The position numbers and the translations under genes are program-made. 64,000 bases of DNA, taken from Lachnospiraceae bacterium UBA1760. GTDB lineage: Bacteria > Bacillota > Clostridia > Lachnospirales > Lachnospiraceae. Numbering within the stretch: the stretch's first letter is position 1; each line of letters opens with the position of its first letter. The stretch covers positions 30,307 to 94,306 of the forward strand of contig DCHE01000088.1 of assembly GCA_002314775.1 (NCBI GenBank). The letters run 5' to 3'. Under the pieces are notes generated by a model. The model saw only the letters and a program-made list of their open reading frames with translations. It was not told the origin of the DNA and did not search any database. This document shows, piece after piece, positions 35,495-43,654 of this stretch.

Positions 35495-36793
35495 ATGGCA
35501 AAGCTATTAGATAAACAGAGATTTAAGTGTGCACTCGGTGCGATGCAGACTGTACAGGCAATTGAAAGAGCACTTCCTGTTCTTCATTCAGGCCCTGGCT
35601 GTGCACAGAAGCTTTCAGAATCAACAGGAAGCTCAGGATATTTTTCGCCAAATATTTTCCCTTGTACAAGTATAAACGAGAAGGACGTTGTATTTGGTGG
35701 CGTTAAGAAATTGAATTCTACGATTGAGAATGCATTAAAGGTTATTGACGCAGATTTATATGTGGTTCTTACAGGCTGTATACCTGAAATCGTTGGTGAT
35801 GATTCAGGTGAAGTTGTTTCAAGATTTGCGGATTATGATAAGCCAGTAATCTATGCCCCAACAGCAGGTTTCAAGGGAAATAACTACAAGGGACATGAGC
35901 AGGTTGTTGATGCAATTGTTGAACAGTACTTAAAGAAATCAGATAAGAAACAAAAGGGATTAGTTAATATTTGGGCTGATGTTCCATATCAGGATCTGTT
36001 CTGGCTTGGAAATTTAAGAGAATTAGAAAAGCTTGTTAAGGAGCTTGGTCTTACTCCTAATACTATCTTTGGATATAAGCGTGGAATTGAGCAGATTAAT
36101 AAGATTCCAGAGGCTGAGTTTAATCTTTTGGTATCACCTTGGGTTGGACTTTCTAACATGAAGAAGATGGAAAGAAAGCTTGGAATTCCTTATCTTCATT
36201 ATCCAACACTTCCAATTGGTGCGACAGAGACAAGTAAATTCTTACGTGCAGTAGGAGAATTTGCAGGTGTTGATAATGATAAGATAGAAGCTGTTATTAA
36301 GGAGCACGAGGATTACTATTATTACTTAATCGAACGTTATGCAGATCTGTTCCTTGAAAACAGAGTAATCAATAAGCAGTTTACTGTTGTTGCTGATGCA
36401 CAGTATTCACTTGGTATTACAAAGTTTTTGGTAAATGACCTGGGACTTGTTCCTGCGACACAGTTTATTACAGATGATACACCAAAGCCTTACAGAGCTA
36501 ATATCTCAGAGGAATTTAAGAAGCTCAATTATGGTATCGAGGCTGAGGTTGCCTTTGAGACAGATGGATTTAAGATTCATGAGAATATTAAGAATCACGA
36601 TTACCATGGCTATCCATTAGTACTGGGTGGTTACTATGAAAAAGAGGTAACTGAAAAGCTTAAGGGTAACTTCCTTAATATCTCATGGCCAGTTCAGGAC
36701 AGAGTTGTCCTCGATGATTCATATGTTGGCTATGAGGGTGGAATTCGTCTGATTGAGGATATATACACTGTAGCAGTATCGAGATTTAACTAA
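35495..36793 (+). CDS. NifK-like subunit
   Basis: Beta subunit of the nitrogenase-like reductase, 432 aa, shorter than NifK (~520) because the N-terminal arm is missing. P-cluster cysteines are clear: C12 (F-K-C-A-L-G-A), C36 (S-G-P-G-C-A) and C95 (L-T-G-C-I-P-E-I-V-G-D-D), at the positions of NifK Cys70, Cys95 and Cys153. It starts one base after the nifD-like stop, so the two are coupled. It should form the alpha2-beta2 component with that protein. Confidence 0.9.
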   Translation: MAKLLDKQRFKCALGAMQTVQAIERALPVLHSGPGCAQKLSESTGSSGYFSPNIFPCTSINEKDVVFGGVKKLNSTIENALKVIDADLYVVLTGCIPEIVGDDSGEVVSRFADYDKPVIYAPTAGFKGNNYKGHEQVVDAIVEQYLKKSDKKQKGLVNIWADVPYQDLFWLGNLRELEKLVKELGLTPNTIFGYKRGIEQINKIPEAEFNLLVSPWVGLSNMKKMERKLGIPYLHYPTLPIGATETSKFLRAVGEFAGVDNDKIEAVIKEHEDYYYYLIERYADLFLENRVINKQFTVVADAQYSLGITKFLVNDLGLVPATQFITDDTPKPYRANISEEFKKLNYGIEAEVAFETDGFKIHENIKNHDYHGYPLVLGGYYEKEVTEKLKGNFLNISWPVQDRVVLDDSYVGYEGGIRLIEDIYTVAVSRFN

Positions 36794-36803
36794 GAATATA
36801 TAT

Positions 36804-36859
36804 GAATTAGAAGGCCGAGCGGCATTCGGTAACTGAAGCTGCATCTGGCTTTCTAATTC
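36804..36859 (+). other. long imperfect hairpin between nifK-like and nifX-like genes
   Basis: GAATTAGAA-GCC pairs with GGC-TTCTAATTC, inside it GCGGC with GCTGC, and inside that TTCGG with CTGAA. This makes a 56-base rod with small bulges and a 3-base loop. No T run follows, so processing or mRNA protection is more likely than termination. Confidence 0.65.
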
Positions 36860-36881
36860 GTAAATATGAGTGAGGTGGAAT

Positions 36882-37316
36882 ATGTCATATAAAATAGCAA
36901 TAGGTTCATCAAACGGAATTGATGTAGATTTGAAGTTTGGTGAAGTCAGAAAATTCCTGGTTTATGAGGTAGATGGTGAAGCAAAATTAGTAGAAGAGCG
37001 AATTGTAATTGAAGATGATAATACTGAAGCACCAGCTGCAGGCTGTGCGGATAAGAGTGGCTGCTCGGGTCAGGGAAGTGGCTGTGCGGGACATGGAAAT
37101 GGTTGCGGAGGTCCGAAGGACGTTATTTCAAGGGTTGCACTTATTGAAGATTGCAGATGCGTTGTCTGTAAGAAGATAGGATTTCAGGCACAAAAACAGT
37201 TTGAAAAGAAGGCGATATCCGTATTTGATGTGGAATGTACCATAAAGGAAGCACTTGAGAAAATATCATTTTATTATAATAAAATTGATAAACATGAATC
37301 ATTTAGAAAAGTATAA
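36882..37316 (+). CDS. Cys-rich NifX-like protein (copy 2)
   Basis: A 144-aa protein with the NifX/NifB-C-terminal fold at both ends (I-A-I-G-S-S-N-G-I-D-V-D near 5-16). In the middle sits an inserted Gly/Cys-rich segment: C55, C61, C68 and C75 at 6-7 residue intervals, then C91, C93 and C96 (C-R-C-V-V-C). The cysteine pattern suggests an Fe-S cluster or metal site added to a cofactor carrier. The start follows GAGGTGG; an ATG four codons upstream is less likely. It ends the nif-like unit with a hairpin behind it. Confidence 0.82.
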   Translation: MSYKIAIGSSNGIDVDLKFGEVRKFLVYEVDGEAKLVEERIVIEDDNTEAPAAGCADKSGCSGQGSGCAGHGNGCGGPKDVISRVALIEDCRCVVCKKIGFQAQKQFEKKAISVFDVECTIKEALEKISFYYNKIDKHESFRKV

Positions 37317-37318
37317 GA

Positions 37319-37351
37319 AGCCGATTGTGGATTAAATACCACAATCGGTTA
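37319..37351 (+). terminator. terminator-like hairpin after nifX-like copy 2
   Basis: CCGATTGTGG pairs perfectly with CCACAATCGG across a 10-base loop; the T run after it is weak (GTTAATTAAT). Confidence 0.65.
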
Positions 37352-37367
37352 ATTAATGATTTAAATT

Positions 37368-37384
37368 CATACTAGAATGATAGG
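37368..37384. promoter_or_regulatory. candidate Rrf2-type operator 3
   Basis: CATACTAGAATGATAGG, 87 bases before the rrf2 ATG. It suggests autoregulation. Confidence 0.68.
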
Positions 37385-37470
37385 ATTATCTGGTCAGATT
37401 GTATAAATAGTTAAATAGTGATGAAGGCTAAAGGTTTACTGTTTTGATTAAAAAGAAGGGGGGACGCATC

Positions 37471-37884
37471 ATGATTGTTACAACAAAGGGAAAAAATGCA
37501 TTAAAGATTATGGTCTATCTTGCGATGAATCAGGGAGAAAGCTACGTGAGATTAAAGGATATTGCAGTAAGGGAAGGCTTATCTGAAAAATATTTGGAAA
37601 ATATAGTTGCCAGTCTTAGACGCAGCAACAAGGTTGCAAGTGCAAGAGGGGCAGAAGGCGGATACAGACTATCCAGAACTGCTAATGACTACACGGTAGG
37701 AGAAATTATCAAATGCTTAGAAGGCGACCTGTGTCCTACAGACTGCGTTTCAAATACCGCAGAATTATGTGAACACAGATGTGAATGTATATGCCTTCCT
37801 CTTTGGGAGAAAATGAATGAGGCAATTAATAATGTATTAGAAAATATAACATTACAGGATTTAATAGACAGAAAGGTAGTGTGA
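37471..37884 (+). CDS. Rrf2 family transcriptional regulator (CymR/IscR-like)
   Basis: A 137-aa winged-helix regulator: T-T-K-G-K-N-A-L-K-I-M-V-Y-L-A at residues ~3-18, the recognition helix near 35-55, then G-G-Y-R-L-S. Residues ~86-110 hold six cysteines (C-P-T-D-C, then C-E-H-R-C-E-C-I-C), so Fe-S or other metal binding is possible, as in IscR; cysteine-sensing as in CymR is the other option. The start follows a purine-rich AAGGGGGG; an upstream TTG is unlikely. With operators near five units of the locus, it is the obvious candidate master regulator. Confidence 0.9.
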   Translation: MIVTTKGKNALKIMVYLAMNQGESYVRLKDIAVREGLSEKYLENIVASLRRSNKVASARGAEGGYRLSRTANDYTVGEIIKCLEGDLCPTDCVSNTAELCEHRCECICLPLWEKMNEAINNVLENITLQDLIDRKVV

Positions 37885-37888
37885 TAAC

Positions 37889-37924
37889 ATGTCAAAGGTA
37901 ACATACTCAGGTGTAAGATTCTAA
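37889..37924 (+). CDS. possible 11-aa peptide MSKVTYSGVRF
   Basis: A complete 11-codon frame starts four bases after the rrf2 stop, with AAAGGT about 10 bases before the ATG, and its stop is followed immediately by a strong terminator. It has no cysteines. It could be a translated micropeptide coupled to rrf2 or chance. I do not know a family for it. Confidence 0.3.
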   Translation: MSKVTYSGVRF

Positions 37925-37952
37925 GGGTTATAGGATTTACCTATAACCCTTA
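37925..37952 (+). terminator. terminator after rrf2
   Basis: AAGGGTTATAGG pairs perfectly with CCTATAACCCTT across a 4-5 base loop, followed by AATTTATT. Confidence 0.82.
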
Positions 37953-38004
37953 ATTTATTATTTGAATTATACAGAATTATAGTTTGATGTTAGAATAAAA
38001 CAAA

Positions 38005-38021
38005 CCTACCAATATGATAGG
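38005..38021. promoter_or_regulatory. candidate Rrf2-type operator 4
   Basis: CCTACCAATATGATAGG, 33 bases before the metB-like start. TTAGAA (37990) and TATGAT (38013), 17 bases apart, could be the promoter, with the -10 inside the operator. Confidence 0.68.
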
Positions 38022-38053
38022 AATACACATATGAGTGAAAGGGTGGTACTTGC

Positions 38054-39226
38054 ATGAGTATAGATATCAAGACAAAGTGTTTACATATAGAGAGTGAAGA
38101 AGGTTACAAAAATCATTATGGATCAATCAGTTATCCAATATATCAGACTGCAACGTATGCTCATCCAGAGGTGGGATGCAGCACAGGCTTCGACTATTCA
38201 AGATTGCAGAATCCTACAAGGAAACAGCTAGAACAGACGGTTGAAGCTTTGGAAAATGGCATTGACGCACTCGCATTTTCCAGTGGAATGGCGGCGATAA
38301 CTGCGCTTATGGAAATATTTAAGCCGGGAGACCATTTGGTTACAGATGCAGATCTTTACGGCGGAAGCATTCGTTTGTTTGACAATATCAATGTGAAGAA
38401 TGGAATTGAATTCTCCAGAGTCGATTGCAGCAGAGTGGAAATAGAGGACTATATTAAAGATAATACAAAGGCCATATATATTGAAACTCCAACCAATCCT
38501 ATGATGCGTGTGATTGATATCGAAAAGGTTGCTGCTATTGCCAAAAAACATAATTTACTTTTGATTGTAGATAATACATTTTTATCGCCATATTTTCAGA
38601 ATCCGCTTGATCTTGGCGCGGATATTGTCATACATAGTGGAACAAAATTCTTAGGCGGTCATAATGATACTATTGCCGGCTTTGTTGTTACTAACAGAGA
38701 GGATATTTCTGAAAAACTCAGATTCATTATAAAGACTGTGGGCTCAGGTCTTGCACCATTTGACAGCTGGTTAATACTTCGTGGTATTAAGACTCTTGGT
38801 ATCCGTATGGAGAAGGCTGAGGAGAATGCATTTGAAATTGTTAAGTATTTGCAGTCGGAGCCAAAGGTTAAAAATGTTTATTATCCGGGTATCCCGGGAA
38901 CTGAAAGCTATGAGATTAGTAAAAGGCAGGCGAGAGGCTTTGGTTCTATGCTAACCTTTGAGGTGGAAAGTGCAGCACTTGCAAAGCATATATTAAAATT
39001 TACAAAGCTGATTCCTTTTGCAGAGAGTCTTGGGGGAGTTGAGACACTTCTCACTTATCCCTGTACGCAGACACATGCAGATGTACCAGAGGAGGAGAGA
39101 ATTGCTAACGGAATTACAGATTGCGTACTCCGTATGTCTGTTGGAATAGAGGCAGCAGTTGATTTGATAAACGATTTAAAAGAAGCTATTGATTCGTATG
39201 ATGGATATAAGGCTCAGTACATTTAA
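38054..39226 (+). CDS. cystathionine gamma-synthase / cystathionine lyase family enzyme
   Basis: PLP enzyme of the Cys/Met metabolism family, 390 aa. Motifs: Y-S-R-L-Q-N-P-T near residue 56, S-S-G-M-A-A near 85, and the PLP Lys in H-S-G-T-K-F-L-G-G-H near 200. The length fits MetB/MetC better than the longer O-acetylhomoserine sulfhydrylases. With PatB next to it, cystathionine gamma-synthase (cysteine to cystathionine) is the best guess, so the pair would turn cysteine into homocysteine. MetC-like or gamma-lyase activity cannot be excluded. Confidence 0.88.
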   Translation: MSIDIKTKCLHIESEEGYKNHYGSISYPIYQTATYAHPEVGCSTGFDYSRLQNPTRKQLEQTVEALENGIDALAFSSGMAAITALMEIFKPGDHLVTDADLYGGSIRLFDNINVKNGIEFSRVDCSRVEIEDYIKDNTKAIYIETPTNPMMRVIDIEKVAAIAKKHNLLLIVDNTFLSPYFQNPLDLGADIVIHSGTKFLGGHNDTIAGFVVTNREDISEKLRFIIKTVGSGLAPFDSWLILRGIKTLGIRMEKAEENAFEIVKYLQSEPKVKNVYYPGIPGTESYEISKRQARGFGSMLTFEVESAALAKHILKFTKLIPFAESLGGVETLLTYPCTQTHADVPEEERIANGITDCVLRMSVGIEAAVDLINDLKEAIDSYDGYKAQYI

Positions 39227-39241
39227 AGGTAGGTGATTATT

Positions 39242-40432
39242 ATGCCAGAAAGAAATCTTGATTTCGACAAAATTGTAGACAGAAAGAAAACAAAATGTTT
39301 AAAATATGATTTTGCTGTTAGAAGAGGTTATCCGGAGGATGTACTCCCTCTTTGGGTGGCAGATATGGATTTCAAAACAACCTCTTATGTAGAGGATACA
39401 TTAAAGGAGGTTGTCACACATAACATTTATGGTTATACAAATATTCAAAGGGGGGACGGCTTCTTCGAGGCGGTTGCCGGCTGGATGAAAAGGCATCATG
39501 ACTGGGAGGTATTACCAGAGTGGCATGTTCATACACCAGGTGTTTGCTTTGCTATTGCAAATGCAATTAGAGCTTATACAAGTGTCGGCGACGCAGTAAT
39601 CATACAGCAACCGGTCTATTATCCATTTAGCAGTATAATTGTACAAAATGAAAGAAAGCTGGTAAGTAATGATTTAGTCTACGATGGCGCTGGTCATTAT
39701 TCTATAGATTTTGAAGACTTTGAGAAAAAAATAAAAGATAATGATGTAAAACTATTCGTTCTTTGTAATCCACACAATCCTGTTGGAAGAGTGTGGACTA
39801 AAGAGGAACTAGAAAAGCTTGGAGATATTTGTAAGAAATATAATGTTCTTGTATTTAGTGATGAAATCCATTTTGATTTTATCTGGAGCGGAAAGCATCA
39901 CATTTTCCAGGAAATAAAGCCGGAATTTCGTGAGTTTACAATTACAGCAACATCGCCAAGCAAGACCTTCAACTTAGCTGGCGCACAGCAGTCGAATATT
40001 TTCATACCAAACAGAGAATTAAAGCATAAATTTGTAAAGCAGTATGATGTATCAGGCCTGGATGAACCAAATCGTTTTGGAATTGCAGCAACAGAAGCAG
40101 CATACACTTATGGTGATGAATGGTATGAGGCTGTAAAGAAGTATATTAAAAATAATATAGAATTTGCGAAGGATTATATCGAGCGTGAATTGAAAGGGGT
40201 AAGGCTGGTTCCTACGGAGGGTACTTATCTTATTTGGCTTGATTTTTCAGATACTGGTGTCGATGCAAAAACTGTAGATAATTTGATTGTTAATAAGGCC
40301 AAGCTATGGCTTGATAGTGGAAGGATATTTGGTAAGGTGGGTAATGGCTTTCAGAGAATTAATGTTGCCTGTCCAAGAAGTATTCTTGAAGAAGCTCTTT
40401 CAAGAATAAAAAAATGTCTTGAAGAGGTATAA
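39242..40432 (+). CDS. patB: PatB/MalY-type cystathionine beta-lyase
   Basis: Fold-type I PLP aminotransferase-like C-S lyase, 396 aa. It starts with the family pattern (R-N-L-D-F-D-K-I-V-D-R), then L-P-L-W-V-A-D-M-D-F near 38, C-N-P-H-N-P-V-G-R near 178, S-D-E-I-H-F-D near 207, and the PLP Lys in S-P-S-K-T-F-N-L-A-G near 240. It should split cystathionine, or cysteine, to thiol, pyruvate and ammonia. The ATG follows AGGTAGG by eight bases; a GTG three codons earlier overlaps that site. It is downstream of the metB-like gene in the same unit. Confidence 0.9.
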   Translation: MPERNLDFDKIVDRKKTKCLKYDFAVRRGYPEDVLPLWVADMDFKTTSYVEDTLKEVVTHNIYGYTNIQRGDGFFEAVAGWMKRHHDWEVLPEWHVHTPGVCFAIANAIRAYTSVGDAVIIQQPVYYPFSSIIVQNERKLVSNDLVYDGAGHYSIDFEDFEKKIKDNDVKLFVLCNPHNPVGRVWTKEELEKLGDICKKYNVLVFSDEIHFDFIWSGKHHIFQEIKPEFREFTITATSPSKTFNLAGAQQSNIFIPNRELKHKFVKQYDVSGLDEPNRFGIAATEAAYTYGDEWYEAVKKYIKNNIEFAKDYIERELKGVRLVPTEGTYLIWLDFSDTGVDAKTVDNLIVNKAKLWLDSGRIFGKVGNGFQRINVACPRSILEEALSRIKKCLEEV

Positions 40433-40505
40433 GAGGATTTTAATAAAAGCACAGAAAAGTAGCTGATTGTTAGAAGTGGTTTTTAAAGGCGAAAGGATGG
40501 AATAG

Positions 40506-41105
40506 ATGAAAACTATTAGTAGAGAAGATGCCTTGGCATTATTAAAGAAATATAATAAGGATCCGTTTCATTTGCAGCATGCATTTACGGTAGAAGCAGT
40601 TATGAAATGGTTTGCAAAGGAAGCAGGCTATGCAGAGGATGAGGAATACTGGGGAATCGTAGGACTCCTTCATGATATTGACTTTGAATTATACCCTGAT
40701 GAGCATTGTCTTAAGGCTCCTGAACTCCTTAGAGATGGAGGGATAGGAGAGGATGTCATTCATGCAGTATGTTCGCATGGGTATGGGATTACGGTTGGCA
40801 ATGGCACAACCATAGATGTTGAACCTGTTCATGAGATGGAAAAAATCCTTTTTGCGGCAGATGAGCTTACAGGGCTTATCTGGTCAGCATCACTTATGAG
40901 ACCTTCAAAGAGCACAAAGGATATGGAACTCAAATCCTTAAAGAAGAAATATAAAAGTAAAGGATTCGCCGCAGGCTGTTCAAGAGAGGTAATTGAAAGA
41001 GGAGCAGCACAGCTCGGATGGGAGCTGGATACATTACTCTCAAAAACCCTTCAGGCTATGGCAGAATCTGAGGATGAAATTATTGCCCAGTTAACCTTTA
41101 TTTAA
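40506..41105 (+). CDS. HD-domain hydrolase
   Basis: A 199-aa HD-fold protein (HDIG-type subfamily). The metal site is L-L-H-D-I-D-F near residue 57, with further histidines in H-C-L-K-A-P and S-H-G-Y-G near 70-95. A late A-D-E-L-T-G-L-I segment follows. It would be a phosphohydrolase of unknown substrate. It lies after patB with a 73-base gap. Its 3' end overlaps the convergent DtxR-family gene by 15 bases. Confidence 0.85.
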   Translation: MKTISREDALALLKKYNKDPFHLQHAFTVEAVMKWFAKEAGYAEDEEYWGIVGLLHDIDFELYPDEHCLKAPELLRDGGIGEDVIHAVCSHGYGITVGNGTTIDVEPVHEMEKILFAADELTGLIWSASLMRPSKSTKDMELKSLKKKYKSKGFAAGCSREVIERGAAQLGWELDTLLSKTLQAMAESEDEIIAQLTFI

Positions 41106-41474
41106 ACAGTGCTTCTTTAAAATATCAAAGGTTTCTTCGCTGATGTCATGCTCTATTCTGCAAGCATCTTCCCTTGCAACATCTTCGCTTACTCCAAGGC
41201 GAATCAGCCATGCAGATAAGAGATTATGACGTTCAAGAACCTTTTCAGCTTTGAGCCTTCCCTCGTCGGTAAGAGTGATATATCCGGTTTCAGCCATAAC
41301 TATCAGGTTTTTTTCACGCAGGCTCTTCATAGCGATACTTACACTTGGTTTAGTGAAGCTTAATTCATTTGCAATGTCAATAGATCTTACCCTTCCATTC
41401 TTCTGATATAATAGAAGAATCGTCTCGAGGTAATCCTCCATAGACTCATCAGATTTATGTTTAATATAACTCAT
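41091..41474 (-). CDS. DtxR/MntR family metal-dependent regulator
   Basis: The only gene I support on the minus strand. The 127-aa protein has the DtxR winged helix (M-E-D-Y-L-E-T-I-L-L-L then V-R-S-I-D-I-A-N-E-L, T-K-P-S-V-S, and G-Y-I-T-L-T-D-E-G). The dimerisation/metal domain includes H-N-L-L and E-D-A-C-R-I-E-H-D-I-S, which carries the Cys/Glu/His ligands of the primary metal site. It is a single-domain type without SH3 extension, as in MntR. I chose the start at 41474 (M-S-Y-I-K-H-K); longer starts lack a ribosome site. It is divergent to the Cys-rich membrane protein gene and probably controls it. Confidence 0.87.
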   Translation of the reverse strand: MSYIKHKSDESMEDYLETILLLYQKNGRVRSIDIANELSFTKPSVSIAMKSLREKNLIVMAETGYITLTDEGRLKAEKVLERHNLLSAWLIRLGVSEDVAREDACRIEHDISEETFDILKKHCLNKG

Positions 41475-41576
41475 ACAGTAATACCCCACAGTCTTTTTCA
41501 TTAATATATCACTTTTCAATGCTTTGCACAAATAAAAAATGAGCAATTCCGGGAAATTAGTATGTGCAAAAAAGTG

Positions 41577-41605
41577 TTGACTATTAATAAAATCAACCTA
41601 ATAAT
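41577..41605 (+). promoter_or_regulatory. promoter of the Cys-rich membrane protein gene, with DtxR-like half-site
   Basis: TTGACT and AATAAT lie 17 bases apart. The spacer ends in TCAACCTAA, which resembles one half of the iron-box of DtxR/IdeR regulators; the other half is poor. Confidence 0.5.
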
Positions 41606-41671
41606 CATAATGGATAGCTTAGTTAAAATAGTGCATATAGTGATATGCTTATCACATAAAAAGGAGAAAGT

Positions 41672-41836
41672 ATGGGAGATGTTATAATTATTGTAGTGCT
41701 GGTTATTGCACTTGGTCTGGCTATTTGGTATATATGGAGTAATAAGAAGAAGGGTGTAGGATGCATAGGGTGTCCTATGTCAGCCCAGTGTCATAGTAAG
41801 TGTTGCCCAGAAAGTGAAGAATCAGGTAAGAAGTAA
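41672..41836 (+). CDS. FeoB-associated Cys-rich membrane protein
   Basis: A 54-aa protein with one N-terminal membrane helix (residues ~4-23), a basic N-K-K-K-G anchor and a cytosolic tail with five cysteines: G-C-I-G-C-P-M-S-A-Q-C-H-S-K-C-C. This is the pattern of the small proteins usually coded after feoB in anaerobes. AAGGAG lies before the ATG. No feoA or feoB is in this window, so it is an orphan here. The divergent DtxR-family gene supports a link with ferrous iron or manganese. Confidence 0.83.
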   Translation: MGDVIIIVVLVIALGLAIWYIWSNKKKGVGCIGCPMSAQCHSKCCPESEESGKK

Positions 41837-41890
41837 ATGCAAAGAGGGCGTAAGGTTATTAAGCTGTATAGAAAAGGAGACGAATAAATA

Positions 41891-42421
41891 ATGGAAGAAT
41901 TTGAAGTAAATAATGACAGAAAGGGAAGTGTTATTCTGGCTATTATAGCCTTTCTCTTTTCAGGAGTGCTCTTGTATTTTGCTATCTCTAAATATTTAAG
42001 TACAGGCAAAATGTCTAGCGATATAATAACGACCGTGTTGGCAGCAATCATTTTTATATTATTCGCAGTAGCACTTCTTGTCACAATGAATAGCTTCAGA
42101 ATAATTGTAAAAGGTGGTTCAATCGATGCTACTGTTGGAAAGAATAACAGCTTTAGCTTTAGCGTACATGAGATAACAAAAATTGTGTTCTCTGAGAAAA
42201 CAAGAAGTAAAGGCCGTAGAACAATGCATATGGAAATCAGAGTAGGCGAGAGAAGCTTTGTGGTTAACAGTTATAATAAGGGCTTCAGGGAAATGATTAA
42301 TTATATCAAGAAAAACTATGACAACTGCGTTATTGAAAAAAAAGCAATTAACGACCACGATTATAACAAGCTCACTAAGTTCGCAGACAGAGTAAATAGT
42401 AAAAAGCTTGTTACCATGTGA
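41891..42421 (+). CDS. small membrane protein with PH-like tail
   Basis: A 176-aa protein with two membrane helices (residues ~12-33 and ~45-66), then a soluble domain with alternating strands (I-I-V-K-G-G-S-I-D-A-T-V, F-S-V-H-E-I-T-K-I-V-F). The pattern resembles bacterial PH-like membrane proteins. AAGGAG precedes the ATG. No function can be given. A strong terminator follows. Confidence 0.7.
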   Translation: MEEFEVNNDRKGSVILAIIAFLFSGVLLYFAISKYLSTGKMSSDIITTVLAAIIFILFAVALLVTMNSFRIIVKGGSIDATVGKNNSFSFSVHEITKIVFSEKTRSKGRRTMHMEIRVGERSFVVNSYNKGFREMINYIKKNYDNCVIEKKAINDHDYNKLTKFADRVNSKKLVTM

Positions 42422-42469
42422 ATAGGTTTCGTCGACTGAAATCAGAGTATTTTCAGAAGAAGAATAGCA

Positions 42470-42506
42470 AAGACTAATCCGGATGAAATAAGGATTAGTC
42501 TTTTTT
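42470..42506 (+). terminator. terminator
   Basis: AAGACTAATCC pairs with GGATTAGTCTT across a 10-base loop, followed by six T. Confidence 0.88.
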
Positions 42507-42655
42507 AAATTGAAAATATTTTTCGTATCAAAGGATAACGAAATAATTACAAATATGATACAATAGGTATGCAATTGAGATTGGGCTTTATTATGAAAAT
42601 ATGCTCACCGACATAAAGGAGAGCGTAAGCTCAGTAAATAATAAAGGGGATTAAA

Positions 42656-43654
42656 ATGAGGAATAAGAATAACGCAATAATTAAATATTTAAAATTGGGA
42701 AGTGCAGCCGCTATTATTTCTCTCGGTTTATCTCTAAATGGCTGCACAGTGGGTAATTCTGATACTGAACCAGTTGTAAGTATAGATGAGTATCAGAAGA
42801 CAAGCTATGTAACTACTGCTGCAATAAGGGGAAGTCTCACTCCGGAGGTTCTTGTATTTCTTTATGCGGAGGATGAGGAGCAGGTAAGCTTCTATCCATA
42901 CCAGGATAACGTAAGCTTAGACAAAATACTCGTAAATGAGGGGGATTATTTCCATAAGGGAGATATTCTCGCGACCTTCGACAGCGAGAGTATAAATGAT
43001 GAGCTAAAGGCTTATCAGAAAAAGATAGATGACAATAAGCTAAGTATTGAGCATCTTAAAAAGCTGAATCAAATCAGTGAGGATGCTGGAAGAACTGATG
43101 AAATAAAAAGATTAAACGAAGAGATTGATATAGCGAAGCTTTACGTAAAGGAGCTTTCGGCTAAAAAGAACGACTACAACATTGTTGCTGAGAGAAATGG
43201 AATAGTTGAGAAAATTCCAGATATAGCTGACAAGAAAAATCTGTCAATTGATAAACCAATTATGGTTGTGACCTATGGCTCGGGAATTTATTCAGTTGGA
43301 GTAGATAAGTACGATTTTAAGGTCGGTGAGGAGTTTAAAATATCAATCGGCGGCACTGAGTTTACGGTTGCAGTAACTGATGTTAATAAGGATGAAAAAA
43401 AGGCATACCTTAAGCTAAAGGAGGATGTTGTAATAGGTCAAAAGACTATAAGCCTTTCAATAACAAAGCCAGAAATTAAGGATGTAATTTATATTCCGGC
43501 TAGCTGCATATTTAAGTCAGAGGGTAAAAATTATGTGTACCTTTTAGATGAAAATGGCTACAGATATGCAAGAGAAGTGGAAGTGGGCGAGACAGTTGGA
43601 GCCTATGTGACTATTAATTCGGGACTTGAAGAAAATGAAGAGGTGGTTAAGTAG
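42656..43654 (+). CDS. HlyD/MacA-like lipoprotein adaptor
   Basis: A 332-aa periplasmic-adaptor-like protein. The first ~30 residues are a basic start, hydrophobic stretch and S-L-N-G-C, a probable lipobox with Cys at ~30. Then come a split biotinyl-lipoyl-like domain (V-N-E-G-D-Y-F-H-K-G-D-I-L-A-T-F near 92-108), a coiled coil (~113-165) and beta-barrel domains. In Gram-positive bacteria such proteins sit outside the membrane with a MacB/FtsX-type exporter. Its stop touches the GTG start of the next gene. Confidence 0.82.
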   Translation: MRNKNNAIIKYLKLGSAAAIISLGLSLNGCTVGNSDTEPVVSIDEYQKTSYVTTAAIRGSLTPEVLVFLYAEDEEQVSFYPYQDNVSLDKILVNEGDYFHKGDILATFDSESINDELKAYQKKIDDNKLSIEHLKKLNQISEDAGRTDEIKRLNEEIDIAKLYVKELSAKKNDYNIVAERNGIVEKIPDIADKKNLSIDKPIMVVTYGSGIYSVGVDKYDFKVGEEFKISIGGTEFTVAVTDVNKDEKKAYLKLKEDVVIGQKTISLSITKPEIKDVIYIPASCIFKSEGKNYVYLLDENGYRYAREVEVGETVGAYVTINSGLEENEEVVK

